Source: Candidatus Terasakiella magnetica
GTDB taxonomy: Bacteria; Pseudomonadota; Alphaproteobacteria; Rhodospirillales; Terasakiellaceae
Direction: 5' to 3'
NCBI RefSeq assembly: GCF_900093605.1
Contig: NZ_FLYE01000002.1
Coordinates: 112,818-176,817, forward strand
DNA: 64,000 bases
Shown here one piece after another: positions 25,794 to 34,119 of this stretch; position 1 is the first letter of the stretch, and the number at the start of each line of letters is the position of its first letter. Both the position numbers and the translations under genes were made by a program. The notes under the pieces were generated by a model. The model saw nothing but the letters and a program-made list of their open reading frames with translations. It did no database searches and was not told the origin of the DNA.

Positions 25794-26588
25794 TTATTGC
25801 TCCAACTCATGGGCTTTGATCCATAAAACCGCATCTTGGGAGAGCTCTTTACCCTGAAATTGCGTATCAGGCCCACTACCAAGGGCAGCAAAGCCCCAAT
25901 AGCCCGCTTTGGGAAGGCCAAAGCTGAACTGAGCGTTTTTATCGCTCATCACTACAATGGCACCACCGGGGTGGCTTGCACTTTTCTGTGAGCTGGGCTG
26001 ATTGGTGCTTAGGTCCGGCTCAGCCGTTATATGTTCAATTTCAATCTCAATATTGGCCGCAGGTTGACCGTCTTTTAAAACAATGCCGGAAAAGGTCGAG
26101 CCCGCAATGGCCCCATATGGCTTGCTCAAGGGAATGATTTCAGTTTTAAGCCCAACAGGCGCGGCCCAATCGGTTGGCACGCCGCCTTTATTGATCATCA
26201 CTTTGGTGATTTGCTGGATATAAATATCTTCGCTTTTTTCAAGGTAGGGGCTCGGCACCAATACCAGTTTATAATCCCCATTGCGCTTAAGTTTTACAGT
26301 TGCATCAAAAGCGTTTGCCTCATTTGAAACCCCTTTAAAGGGAGAGGGGGCAAGGCTTGGGCTAAGGTCTGTTTTCTTGCCTTTAAAAACAGAATAAAAC
26401 TCTTCGGGCTGGCCCATATCCATCACATGACCATTTTCCATCGGGTGCCAAAAGATCAATTTAAGCGGCACATCACCTGCTTTTTTAAGGTTGATCTCTG
26501 GTGTGTAAATCAGCTGGAAATGAGCATGAGCTTGCGGTGCAGCCAGTACGCATAAAGCGCTCAGTGATGAAATAAGAAACTTGCGCAT
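25794..26588 (-). CDS. CbiK-type DUF4198 periplasmic protein
   Basis: 264-residue exported protein of the DUF4198/COG5266 family, described as the periplasmic component of cobalt or nickel uptake. Signal peptide MRKFLISSLSALCVLAAPQAHA is followed by HFQLIYTPE, keeping the conserved mature N-terminal His. A beta-rich body ends in GGAIVVMSDKNAQFSFGLPKAGYWGFAAL. Longer frames upstream would add non-signal sequence, so ATG 26588 is chosen. GAGGG is 12 bases upstream and lies in the loop of a small hairpin. First gene of the cobalt uptake operon. Confidence 0.82.
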   Translation of the reverse strand: MRKFLISSLSALCVLAAPQAHAHFQLIYTPEINLKKAGDVPLKLIFWHPMENGHVMDMGQPEEFYSVFKGKKTDLSPSLAPSPFKGVSNEANAFDATVKLKRNGDYKLVLVPSPYLEKSEDIYIQQITKVMINKGGVPTDWAAPVGLKTEIIPLSKPYGAIAGSTFSGIVLKDGQPAANIEIEIEHITAEPDLSTNQPSSQKSASHPGGAIVVMSDKNAQFSFGLPKAGYWGFAALGSGPDTQFQGKELSQDAVLWIKAHELEQ

Positions 26589-26594
26589 AAAAAC

Positions 26595-26611
26595 TTGATC
26601 CCCTCGATCAA
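26595..26611 (-). promoter_or_regulatory. Hairpin exposing the Shine-Dalgarno of the cobalt operon
   Basis: On the minus strand TTGATC and GATCAA pair around the loop GAGGG, which is the only Shine-Dalgarno-like sequence before the first gene. It lies between the riboswitch and the start codon and may be part of the expression platform. Confidence 0.5.
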
Positions 26612-26696
26612 TAATAGACATCAGATTGGCGAAGGGGAATAGGAATTGTTTGGCTAAATAACCAAGGACCACCCCGTCCAATCATTCGGTTTGACT

Positions 26697-26885
26697 ATGG
26701 CAGGTATCCTGGCTTGCGCTTTTTCGCCCCGTCTTCCTTCCCGGTCTCTTTAAAAAGATCCAGTGGATATAGACGGCACATTTGCGCTTACAGTTGCGGG
26801 GGCAGCCACGGTATAGATCCCTGATGGGTACATCGCACCGTGTTCCCTTTTAATCTTCTAGACTCGAGCCTTCGAAGAACCATCT
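26697..26885 (-). promoter_or_regulatory. Cobalamin riboswitch
   Basis: Minus-strand RNA with the class signatures in order: GGGAACACGGTG, GTGGCTGCCCCCGCAAC with TGTAAGCG (B12 box), CACTGG, CGGGAAGG and AGCCAGGATACCTGCC. It lies about 110 bases before the CbiK-like start and should turn off cobalt uptake when cobalamin is abundant. Confidence 0.95.
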
Positions 26886-27058
26886 CCCTCTTTTAGGCTG
26901 ATTATGTTTGTAGAGTCAACGAATGATGCTTTTCATTTAGGGGTGATTGTTCTGTTTTTGGAAACAATTACTTTCAAAACCGTTTCTTTAATCAACTAAA
27001 TGAAAAACTTATCTTTAAGGCATGAAACAAACTCAACAGCATTAAAGGTTATCCCCCC

Positions 27059-27634
27059 ATGAAGAAGATCATTCTTTCCACCGTTTTCGCCCTTGGTCTC
27101 AGCGTTTCTGCAGTAAAAGCCGAGCCTGTTCAGTATCATTTTGATAAATCACATAGCTCCATTGAGTTTCGCATCAATCATCTTGGTTTTTCAAACTTTC
27201 AAGGTGAGTTTCAAGGCTTTGACGGGACCCTCTTGTTTGATGAAGCCAAGCCTGAAAATAGTTCGGTCAATGTGACCATTGATGCAGCATCTATTGATAC
27301 GGATGTGGCGGCACTGGATGCTCACCTTAAAAAAGCTGATTTCTTTGATGTGGCAAAATTCCCCACACTGAGCTTTAAAAGCAAATCCATTAAGGTGACG
27401 GGTGAAAATACGGGTGAGATCACCGGGGATTTGACCCTACACGGTGTGACAAAAGAAGTGGTGCTTTTAACAACACTTAATAAAGCCGCCCTACACCCCA
27501 TGATGAAAGTCCCCGCCGTTGGTTTTTCTGCAAGCACAACAATTAAGCGCTCTGACTTTGGTGTCAGTGCTTATGTGCCAGCCGTGGGTGATGAGGTCAC
27601 CATTCGTATCGAAACTGAAGCCCACGCTAAATAG
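27059..27634 (+). CDS. YceI-family periplasmic lipid-binding protein (1)
   Basis: 191-residue exported lipocalin-like protein. Signal peptide MKKIILSTVFALGLSVSAVKA, then YHFDKSHSSIEFRINHLGFSNFQGEF, the YceI opening motif, and FPTLSFKSKSI, LTLHGVTKEVVL, RSDFGVSAYVPAVGDEV. The family binds isoprenoid or amphiphilic ligands in the periplasm. First gene of a YceI-cytochrome b561-YceI unit. The region before it (26886-27058) is the divergent promoter with the cobalt operon. Confidence 0.93.
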   Translation: MKKIILSTVFALGLSVSAVKAEPVQYHFDKSHSSIEFRINHLGFSNFQGEFQGFDGTLLFDEAKPENSSVNVTIDAASIDTDVAALDAHLKKADFFDVAKFPTLSFKSKSIKVTGENTGEITGDLTLHGVTKEVVLLTTLNKAALHPMMKVPAVGFSASTTIKRSDFGVSAYVPAVGDEVTIRIETEAHAK

Positions 27635-27660
27635 GCTGTAAACTCTTAAGGAGAAACGTC

Positions 27661-28218
27661 ATGTCACTTCGAAATACATATACGTCTTATGGCTGGCTGG
27701 CAAAAGGCTTCCACTGGGTGGTCTTCTTGGGCTTTGTGGCCCTTTATGGGATCGGTTTTTATATGGGGACACTCCCTGTGGGGCCGGACCTGTTTGCCAA
27801 GATCGGTTTGCATAAATCCATTGGTATTATTGTGTTGGCTTTAGCGGTCTTTCGTTTGGTGTGGCGTTTCATTAACCCAAGTCCTGATCTGCCCGAAGGG
27901 ATGAAATGGTATGAGCGTTTGGGGGCTCATGGGGTTCACATCGCGCTTTATGGTGCCATGTTGATCATGCCGATCAGTGGCTGGGCCATGAGTAATGCGG
28001 CAAATTTCCCGGTTTCTGTTTTTGGCTGGTTCACACTGCCAAATATGATTGAACCTTCAAAAGCGGCTGTTGAAAACCTCAAGGCTTTTCATGGCACTAT
28101 GGCTTGGGTTGTTTTAGGGGTGATCGTGTTGCATGTAGCCGCAGCCTTGAAACATCATTTTATTAATAAAGACAATGTGTTTAGCCGCATGATGCCTTTT
28201 TCAAAAGAGGATGCATAA
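27661..28218 (+). CDS. Cytochrome b561
   Basis: 185-residue four-helix membrane cytochrome b561 of the bacterial CybB type. Heme-ligand histidines appear in YGWLAKGFHWVVF (residue 18), GLHKSIGIIVLAL, GAHGVHIALYGAM and FHGTMAWVVLGVIVLHVAAALKHHF. It likely passes electrons between the quinone pool and a periplasmic partner. The YceI proteins on either side, one overlapping its stop codon, are plausible quinone-like ligand carriers. Confidence 0.92.
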   Translation: MSLRNTYTSYGWLAKGFHWVVFLGFVALYGIGFYMGTLPVGPDLFAKIGLHKSIGIIVLALAVFRLVWRFINPSPDLPEGMKWYERLGAHGVHIALYGAMLIMPISGWAMSNAANFPVSVFGWFTLPNMIEPSKAAVENLKAFHGTMAWVVLGVIVLHVAAALKHHFINKDNVFSRMMPFSKEDA

Positions 28219-28766
28219 TGTTACGAAGTCTCGTTTTATTCCTCACATTTTTGAGCATGTCGGCCCATGGCGCAGACTGGTCGGTGAACAGCCAAGAAAG
28301 TAAACTTGGCTTCTTTGCAACCCAAGTGGGGGCTGAATTTGAAGGCCAGTTTAAAGAGTTTTCCTCAACCATCACCTTTGATGAAACAGACTTGGCAAAT
28401 AGTCAGGTGAAAATCCTGATAAATATTAAAAGTGTCGATACGCAAAATAGCGAGCGTGACAGCAATATTTTAAACGCGGAATGGTTCGATAGTAAAACAC
28501 ACCCAAGCGCGACCTTTGAAACCAAAGAAATTATTTCTCTTGGCGCTGCGGCCTATAAGGCGAAATCACTTCTTACTATGCGCGGGGTCACAAAAGAAGT
28601 TGAGCTGCCTTTTACAGTGCAAATTCAAGGAAATAAGGCCCATGCAAAAGGCGAGTTAAGCGTCAGCCGCACCGCCTTTGGAATTGGTCAGGGGCAATGG
28701 GCCGTTGGCACGGTCGTTGGGGATGAGGTGCGTATTTTCTTTGACTTGAAAGCCGATGCCCAATAG
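28218..28766 (+). CDS. YceI-family periplasmic protein (2)
   Basis: 182-residue YceI protein with signal peptide MLRSLVLFLTFLSMSAHG. Family pattern: WSVNSQESKLGFFATQVGAEFEGQF, HPSATFETKEI, LTMRGVTKEVELPF, RTAFGIGQGQWAVGTVVGDEV. Its ATG overlaps the cytochrome b561 stop (TAATG). It is diverged from the first YceI of the operon, with a different opening (Q/E in place of H), so the two are probably not redundant. Confidence 0.92.
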   Translation: MLRSLVLFLTFLSMSAHGADWSVNSQESKLGFFATQVGAEFEGQFKEFSSTITFDETDLANSQVKILINIKSVDTQNSERDSNILNAEWFDSKTHPSATFETKEIISLGAAAYKAKSLLTMRGVTKEVELPFTVQIQGNKAHAKGELSVSRTAFGIGQGQWAVGTVVGDEVRIFFDLKADAQ

Positions 28767-28812
28767 GTTCAGCCCCAACATTTTATAACCCTTTAAATGT
28801 AGGACTGACCTG

Positions 28813-29427
28813 ATGGCCTCTACAAAGCCCGGGAAATATATCGGTGATGCCGGTGTTGCCAAATATCTGGAAGAATATAAAAGCCAGACTCCTTTTTATG
28901 TGGTGCGCATGCGCGTCCTTGGGGCGCTGGCAAGCCCGAACGAAGACTTGCTGCCCGTGATGGTGATGGCAAGTTTTTGGCCCGAAGATGCATTTCCAAA
29001 GTTTGTGACCAAGGATGAGGCCGAGAAGTTTTTTGCCACCTTCATGGGGCTTTGGCGGCGCATGGAAAAACTCGCTGATGCAGAAGGCACATTGCTGAGC
29101 GCACGAGGAAAACTGAGCGATCTTGATGAGGCAAAAGAAGTTCTGCTTAAACGCCTTGAAGAGATTGAAGCTGGCTTTATTGAAGGCTTTTGGGGTGGGC
29201 AAGATGATATGAAAATGCCGTCTGCCACCGCAGCCCTTGTGGATGGGCTTAGTGATGAAGCAACGGCTTATCATGCGCTTTTACAAGATGTGGAAGGTTG
29301 GAGCGACTATAGCCCCGCCATGCGCGATGCGCTTCATGCGGAAGTGATTGAGCGTGATAATGTGGTGGAAGACGCCATGAAGGCGTTACTGCTGCTCAAA
29401 GAAAAGGCAAATGAGACTGCGCATTAG
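28813..29427 (+). CDS. Conserved cytosolic protein of unknown function
   Basis: 204 residues, mostly helical, no export signal. Contains DEAEKFFATFMGLWRRMEKLADAEG and FIEGFWGGQDDMKMPSATAALVDGLSDEATAYHALL, which resemble, weakly, the layout of YecA/UPF0149 proteins. I do not assign it to that family. Starts 46 bases after the second yceI gene and may be cotranscribed. Confidence 0.7.
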   Translation: MASTKPGKYIGDAGVAKYLEEYKSQTPFYVVRMRVLGALASPNEDLLPVMVMASFWPEDAFPKFVTKDEAEKFFATFMGLWRRMEKLADAEGTLLSARGKLSDLDEAKEVLLKRLEEIEAGFIEGFWGGQDDMKMPSATAALVDGLSDEATAYHALLQDVEGWSDYSPAMRDALHAEVIERDNVVEDAMKALLLLKEKANETAH

Positions 29428-29449
29428 TGATGGTTGTCGAAAAAGTCAC

Positions 29450-29467
29450 TTAGGGTCAGGACCCTAA
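29450..29467. promoter_or_regulatory. Perfect palindrome upstream of the HD-GYP gene
   Basis: TTAGGGTC-AG-GACCCTAA, 8-bp arms with a 2-base centre, 23 bases after the preceding gene and about 105 bases before the HD-GYP start, just ahead of a TATACT-like element. No T run follows, so an operator is more likely than a terminator. Confidence 0.5.
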
Positions 29468-29573
29468 ATATGCTATACTACATTTGTGTATTGAATAAAT
29501 AATACGCTTACCTATTTATGTATAACGCACGAGGAAAATGGCGGATGCTCACCTTCTGATAAGGAGAAGTGAC

Positions 29574-30734
29574 ATGTTAAGCCCGACTCAAATACATCAG
29601 ACCTTTGGTCATGCCTCTTTGAATAAATCACAGAGACCGGGGTTGGTGCGTGCGTTGGTCATCTCCAAGTATCCCAAATTTAGAAGTGAAATCGTTTCAG
29701 CCCTACAGGCAACGTTTGAGGTTGATTATTATGCCTCTACCTCGGCCTCAATGGTTGGATTGAAAAATAACAAGGCACCGGGGCTCATTGTGATGGATTA
29801 TGAGCTGCTGGTACATGATTCCCGTGATTTTATAACCTGCAAGATGGAACATGAAAAACTTCAGGATATTCCCATTGTCGTCACGGGGAAAGTCCGTCAG
29901 GAAGAGTTTAATGAAACAGTGCGCTTGTTGTGCCCTGTTGCTTATTTGCGCAGACCTTTTATGAAATCACAACTCCATGATGAAGCGTCGCGCATGGTGG
30001 ATAGTCCGCTGGAATTTAGTTGGCAGCATTTACCCAAATGCCAGAAAGAGGCTTTGCAAAGTACTGCGAGCAATTATCGTATGATGGCGCGCCGGGTGAG
30101 ACGGGAGAACCCCTTAAGTCTGGCGCAAACTGAAGAAAGTTGCACCCCCCTTGTGAATGAGGTGCTTGAAGGAAATAGTGGGGATTTGATGGAGAATATC
30201 AAAGGCCATCACAATTATCCTTATGTCCATTCTTTTAAGGTTGCGACTCTCTTATCTTTATTGGGCGAAGCCATTGGTATTCGTGATCATGAATTATTGA
30301 CGGTCACGGTGGGAGGGATGATGATGGATATTGGCAAACTTATGGCCCCTGAAGAATTGCTTAATCGACCGGATCGCTTAAGTCGTGAGGAACTGCATGA
30401 GCTTAAAAAACATGTTTTTCATTCTCACGGGATTCTTGATAAGAGCGAAATTAGTAATGAAGGCATTCGTGTGATTGCCGAACAGCACCATGAGCGCCTA
30501 GATGGCAGTGGGTATCCACGTGGTCTTAAAGGCAAAGATTTAAATGAGCTTGCCCGTTTGGCTGCAATTATTGATGTATTTTGTGCTTTGACTGACCAGC
30601 GTCCTTATAAACCAGCTTATAGTTTTGAAAGCTCTTTACAGGTGTTGGAGAAAATGGAAGGAAAGCTTGATCCTTTTTTACTGGCTTTATTTAAGGAAAT
30701 TATCCTTAAGCTCTACAAACCTGTTGTTCATTAA
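29574..30734 (+). CDS. Receiver-HD-GYP protein with altered HD motif
   Basis: 386-residue protein with an N-terminal receiver-like domain (about residues 25-130; acceptor Asp75 in VMDYEL, but the conserved lysine is replaced, LRRPF) and a C-terminal HD-GYP domain (about 205-380). The usual LLHDIGK reads MMMDIGK (Met251-Asp252), so the HD histidine is Met. HHERLDGSGYP with GYP at 313-315 is intact. Expected role is c-di-GMP hydrolysis, but the lost metal ligand makes activity uncertain. ATG 29574 has AAGGAG 7 bases before it; an ATG 36 bases upstream is possible. Confidence 0.85.
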   Translation: MLSPTQIHQTFGHASLNKSQRPGLVRALVISKYPKFRSEIVSALQATFEVDYYASTSASMVGLKNNKAPGLIVMDYELLVHDSRDFITCKMEHEKLQDIPIVVTGKVRQEEFNETVRLLCPVAYLRRPFMKSQLHDEASRMVDSPLEFSWQHLPKCQKEALQSTASNYRMMARRVRRENPLSLAQTEESCTPLVNEVLEGNSGDLMENIKGHHNYPYVHSFKVATLLSLLGEAIGIRDHELLTVTVGGMMMDIGKLMAPEELLNRPDRLSREELHELKKHVFHSHGILDKSEISNEGIRVIAEQHHERLDGSGYPRGLKGKDLNELARLAAIIDVFCALTDQRPYKPAYSFESSLQVLEKMEGKLDPFLLALFKEIILKLYKPVVH

Positions 30735-30846
30735 AAAACTTCAAATTTACATTGGAAACAATGCCCTGATGGGCCTAAGATGTTATTCTTGAGATTGGAA
30801 AGTCAGCATCAACGAATGCGCGCGAATAGAAAGAAGAAAAAGTTAA

Positions 30847-32544
30847 ATGGGTGATCGCACAAAGTTTGAGATTCGTCTGAGTGATCAGGATCGTTGGTTT
30901 GTGGAAAAGGTCTTTAAAGATCAAAAGCCAGCTGAAAAATCTTTCACAGAATTTGCAGAAGATGAAGCCACACAATATCTCGGCGTGCAGTTGGTGCGCG
31001 TCTGGACGCGTGCTGACCAAAATGAAGTTGAAAAAATACTAAAAGAACAAAGGCTTACACCAAAGGTTAAGCCCGTTCGCCTTGCCAATATCGAAGAAGC
31101 ATCCCCTTGTGCCCACCGTGATGATTATTTAGGTTTGAGCGCACGCCTGACCATGGGGCGTTTGTTGCGCAACCTGTTGGACCGCGATGGCATGATCCCC
31201 TCAGAGCTGCTTTATTCCCATGATAAAGCCAAGCGTTTTATGGGTGGGGAAATGTGCTCACCTGCCATTGACCGTGTGGCGACCTTGCAAGCCAAGGATA
31301 CGGGCCTAGATTCGCGCAAAAGACGCGATGATCTCTATACAGAATTTCAAGCCATCATGGATGATGTGCTGAAAATTCAAAAGACCAAGGCCTTTAAAGG
31401 CTTTGATAGCAAAGAGCTTGAGACCATTGTGCAAACGGCAGAGGCTATTGGTCAACCCATGGCCTTGATGGTGGTCATGTGTAAAGCCTTGATCCAGTAT
31501 CGCAGTGTGGAAGGCAAGCTGATCCAGATTCTTGAATGGCTGGAAAGCCCACAAGGCAGTGGACTCGAATATGAGCTTGACGGTTTGATTGCTGAAATTA
31601 TGTCTTCAGCGCAAATGGTTCAGGATATGCTTGGCCCGCAACGTAACTTAGCCTCAGCCATTTCAACCTTGCTCGATTGGGTGGATGGTCAAAAGGTTAG
31701 CGCTACAGGGGCTTGCCCGGATGCGGTGGCTTCGCTTTGTCGCCTCTTTGCCCAAGACCGTTTGCAGCAGACCCGTGATGTGTTGTTTGATTTTATTTTG
31801 CGCCAAATGTCGGGCAAGCAACCACTGGCAAGGAACGATCCATCTACGGAAGAAGCCGAGTTTATGACCCTGTTTGCCCGTCTGGCTTTTCCTTCCGGTA
31901 TGACGGGGGGCTCGAGCATGGCAGAGGCACTGTCGCGCCGTTATGGCCGTAGCTTGAAACAAGGCGGGGAAAGTGGCGAGCGGATGTCCATTAAATGGCT
32001 GTTGGATATGTTGCCTGATGGATCAAGCCAGTTGCCTTATTTGCTGGCTTTACACGATGCCCCACTGGGTGAGGCACATCCTGATGTGATCAAGCAAAGC
32101 ATTTCCCAGCTCTGCAATAATGCACGTTCTATTAAGGACTTTAGCGGGGACGGGGCTTCGGCTAAAGACCGTTTGCAATGTTTAAAAGACCTGCATGTTC
32201 TGGTTGAAGAATCCTCACTTGAGGAATCTGAACAGAAAAAGCTTCTTTCTACTTTGGATAGATTGGTTGAGAAATATTTGATTGATACAAAGTTGATTGA
32301 CAAACTGGACAACCCTAAGGCAAGTTTGCGTGATCGTGCTATACGCATGGTGCAGTTTTGTGGTTCTGGCGTGTTGTGGGAACATGGACATGCCATGTCA
32401 CTTGCGCGCCAACGTGTGGTTGACCACTTGAAGGGTGCTGGTTTCATTGAGAAGTTTACTGATGGGGAAGATGACCCTCAGAAAAAAGAAATTATGATCA
32501 GGGATTTCTACAAGATGATGGCAGAAGCAGGTTTTAAAAGTTAA
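30847..32544 (+). CDS. Large cytosolic protein of unknown function
   Basis: 565 residues, no signal peptide or membrane helix, almost entirely helical by composition. N-terminal 80 residues look like a small alpha/beta domain (FEIRLSDQDRWFVEKVF). The rest has segments such as AHRDDYLGLSARLTMGRLLRNLLDRDGMIPSELLYSHDKAKRFMGGEMCSP and ends in KEIMIRDFYKMMAEAGFKS. Lies downstream of the HD-GYP gene on the same strand (112-base gap). No known family recognised; size and location invite comparison with the other large unknown at 21326-23008, but I see no clear sequence similarity. Confidence 0.72.
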   Translation: MGDRTKFEIRLSDQDRWFVEKVFKDQKPAEKSFTEFAEDEATQYLGVQLVRVWTRADQNEVEKILKEQRLTPKVKPVRLANIEEASPCAHRDDYLGLSARLTMGRLLRNLLDRDGMIPSELLYSHDKAKRFMGGEMCSPAIDRVATLQAKDTGLDSRKRRDDLYTEFQAIMDDVLKIQKTKAFKGFDSKELETIVQTAEAIGQPMALMVVMCKALIQYRSVEGKLIQILEWLESPQGSGLEYELDGLIAEIMSSAQMVQDMLGPQRNLASAISTLLDWVDGQKVSATGACPDAVASLCRLFAQDRLQQTRDVLFDFILRQMSGKQPLARNDPSTEEAEFMTLFARLAFPSGMTGGSSMAEALSRRYGRSLKQGGESGERMSIKWLLDMLPDGSSQLPYLLALHDAPLGEAHPDVIKQSISQLCNNARSIKDFSGDGASAKDRLQCLKDLHVLVEESSLEESEQKKLLSTLDRLVEKYLIDTKLIDKLDNPKASLRDRAIRMVQFCGSGVLWEHGHAMSLARQRVVDHLKGAGFIEKFTDGEDDPQKKEIMIRDFYKMMAEAGFKS

Positions 32545-32645
32545 AGTACCTAATATAGTGTACAAATCGTTTTTTTAGACTTAAACTGTTGCAAAACAGG
32601 GGCGAAGATTTTCGCATAAGAAAAAATTTGATAGGAGCCGGAAAC

Positions 32646-33575
32646 ATGACTGACCAAAAATATCGTCTCGTCACGCGAGCTGATTTTGACGGAGTCGTTT
32701 CAGGTACATTACTTCTCGAACTCGATATGATCGACGAGATTGTGTTTGCCGAGCCAAAAGAAATTCAGGATGGCCTCTTTGAGGTGACTGAAAATGATAT
32801 TCTTACAAACTTGCCATATGTTGAAAAAGCGCATCTTTGCCTTGATCACCATTTAAGTGAAGTCGAACGTGTGGGCGAGCGTGGTAATCTTATCATTGAC
32901 GCTAAAGCACCTTCTGCGGCGCGCGTTGTTTATAACCATTTTGGCAAAGGCGAGAAATTCCCGCAAATCTGTACCGATATGCTTGAAGCGGTCGATAAGG
33001 CGGATGCGGCACAATATAACGAAGAAGATATCTTGGCACCGAGCCCATGGGTCTTGTTAAACTTTGTTCTTGATCCACGCACGAGCTTGGACCGTATTGG
33101 CAATTTTGCAATCTCTCATGAACAGTTCATGAAAGATATGATGCTTTATTGCCGTCATCACCCGGTAGAAGAAATTCTTAAAATTCCTGATGTGGAAGAA
33201 CGCCTGCATTTTTATAATCTGCATGAAGAGTTCTTTGAGCGTCAGTTGAAAAAATGCACACAGGTTCATGATAATCTGGTGGTGTTTGATCTGCGCCATG
33301 AAGATGAACATTATGCAGGGAACCGCTTTACCATCTATGCGATTTTCCCAGAATGTAATATCTCTATTCAGGTCATTCCTGAGATTGAGCCGGGCAAATG
33401 TTTGCTGGCAACAGGTAAATCTATCTTGAACCGCACCTCAAAAACCAACGTGGGCAGCCTGATGTTGAAATATGGCGGCGGTGGTCACAAACAAGTGGGT
33501 ACATGTCGTATTGAAAATGACCGTGTTGATGAAGTGCTGGCGGAGCTGGTGAAACAGATTACGGCTGACGGTTAA
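32646..33575 (+). CDS. DHH-family phosphoesterase
   Basis: 309-residue exopolyphosphatase/oligonucleotidase-like enzyme. N-terminal DHH domain motifs RADFDGVVSG and CLDHHLSE, and C-terminal DHHA1 motif LKYGGGGHKQVGTCRI. Likely substrates in the family are short RNA, pApA or cyclic-dinucleotide breakdown products. Given the c-di-GMP genes around it, a pGpG or nanoRNA role is attractive but unproven. ATG 32646 has GGAG 8 bases before it; upstream in-frame codons are not used. Confidence 0.88.
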   Translation: MTDQKYRLVTRADFDGVVSGTLLLELDMIDEIVFAEPKEIQDGLFEVTENDILTNLPYVEKAHLCLDHHLSEVERVGERGNLIIDAKAPSAARVVYNHFGKGEKFPQICTDMLEAVDKADAAQYNEEDILAPSPWVLLNFVLDPRTSLDRIGNFAISHEQFMKDMMLYCRHHPVEEILKIPDVEERLHFYNLHEEFFERQLKKCTQVHDNLVVFDLRHEDEHYAGNRFTIYAIFPECNISIQVIPEIEPGKCLLATGKSILNRTSKTNVGSLMLKYGGGGHKQVGTCRIENDRVDEVLAELVKQITADG

Positions 33576-33599
33576 TTTTAGATCGTGCTGAATTTAAAA

Positions 33600-33638
33600 G
33601 GCCGGATGAGGGATATACCTTCATCCGGCCTTTGTTTT
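33600..33638 (+). terminator. Rho-independent terminator
   Basis: GGCCGGATGA and TCATCCGGCC pair around a 9-10-base loop, followed by TTTGTTTTTT. It closes the DHH gene; the convergent hemerythrin gene ends just beyond it. Confidence 0.88.
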
Positions 33639-33642
33639 TTAT

Positions 33643-34119
33643 TTAAGCTGATTTTTTATAAAGCTCAATTAACGGGGCTTCCGTTTCTGGTGTGAACAGG
33701 CTGTTAATCGCATTGATCAGGCCCATTTCCTCTTTTTGAATATGGAAGGTCTCATGACCTATAAATTCAAAACTGAGCGATTGAAACTTTTCCCAGCTTT
33801 CTGTGCTAAATCCATTTTCTAAAGCGTCTTGTGAAATGCTTTTAAGTTCTTGGGCCAAGGGGCGGATTATCTGATGTTCACCAGCCAGCATATTGGCCAT
33901 GAAGTCTGCCCCGTTCATGCGCAAGATAGGAAAGAGATGTTCTTCTTCAAAGGCATAGTGATCGGTAATGTCACTTTGGGTAACTTCCACCACGTCTTTT
34001 AAGAGAGGGGCAATCTCGTTGATGTCAGAAGGTTGAGCTTTGTTGCGCCAGCCGTCTAATTCATCCAGAACGGCCAATGTGCGTTGATGTTCGCCATGAA
34101 GGATTTCAGAAAGTCTCAT
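33643..34119 (-). CDS. Hemerythrin HHE-domain protein of an NO-response-like operon
   Basis: 158-residue helical HHE protein: LHGEHQRTL, DHYAFEEEHLFPIL, GEHQIIRPL and GHETFHIQKEEMGLI provide the iron ligands. Last gene of the operon DUF2249, NnrS-like, hemerythrin behind an FNR/NnrR-type box. Its start overlaps the NnrS-like stop by four bases. A role in NO or oxygen handling, as for RIC/DnrN-like hemerythrins, is inferred from context. Confidence 0.85.
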   Translation of the reverse strand: MRLSEILHGEHQRTLAVLDELDGWRNKAQPSDINEIAPLLKDVVEVTQSDITDHYAFEEEHLFPILRMNGADFMANMLAGEHQIIRPLAQELKSISQDALENGFSTESWEKFQSLSFEFIGHETFHIQKEEMGLINAINSLFTPETEAPLIELYKKSA

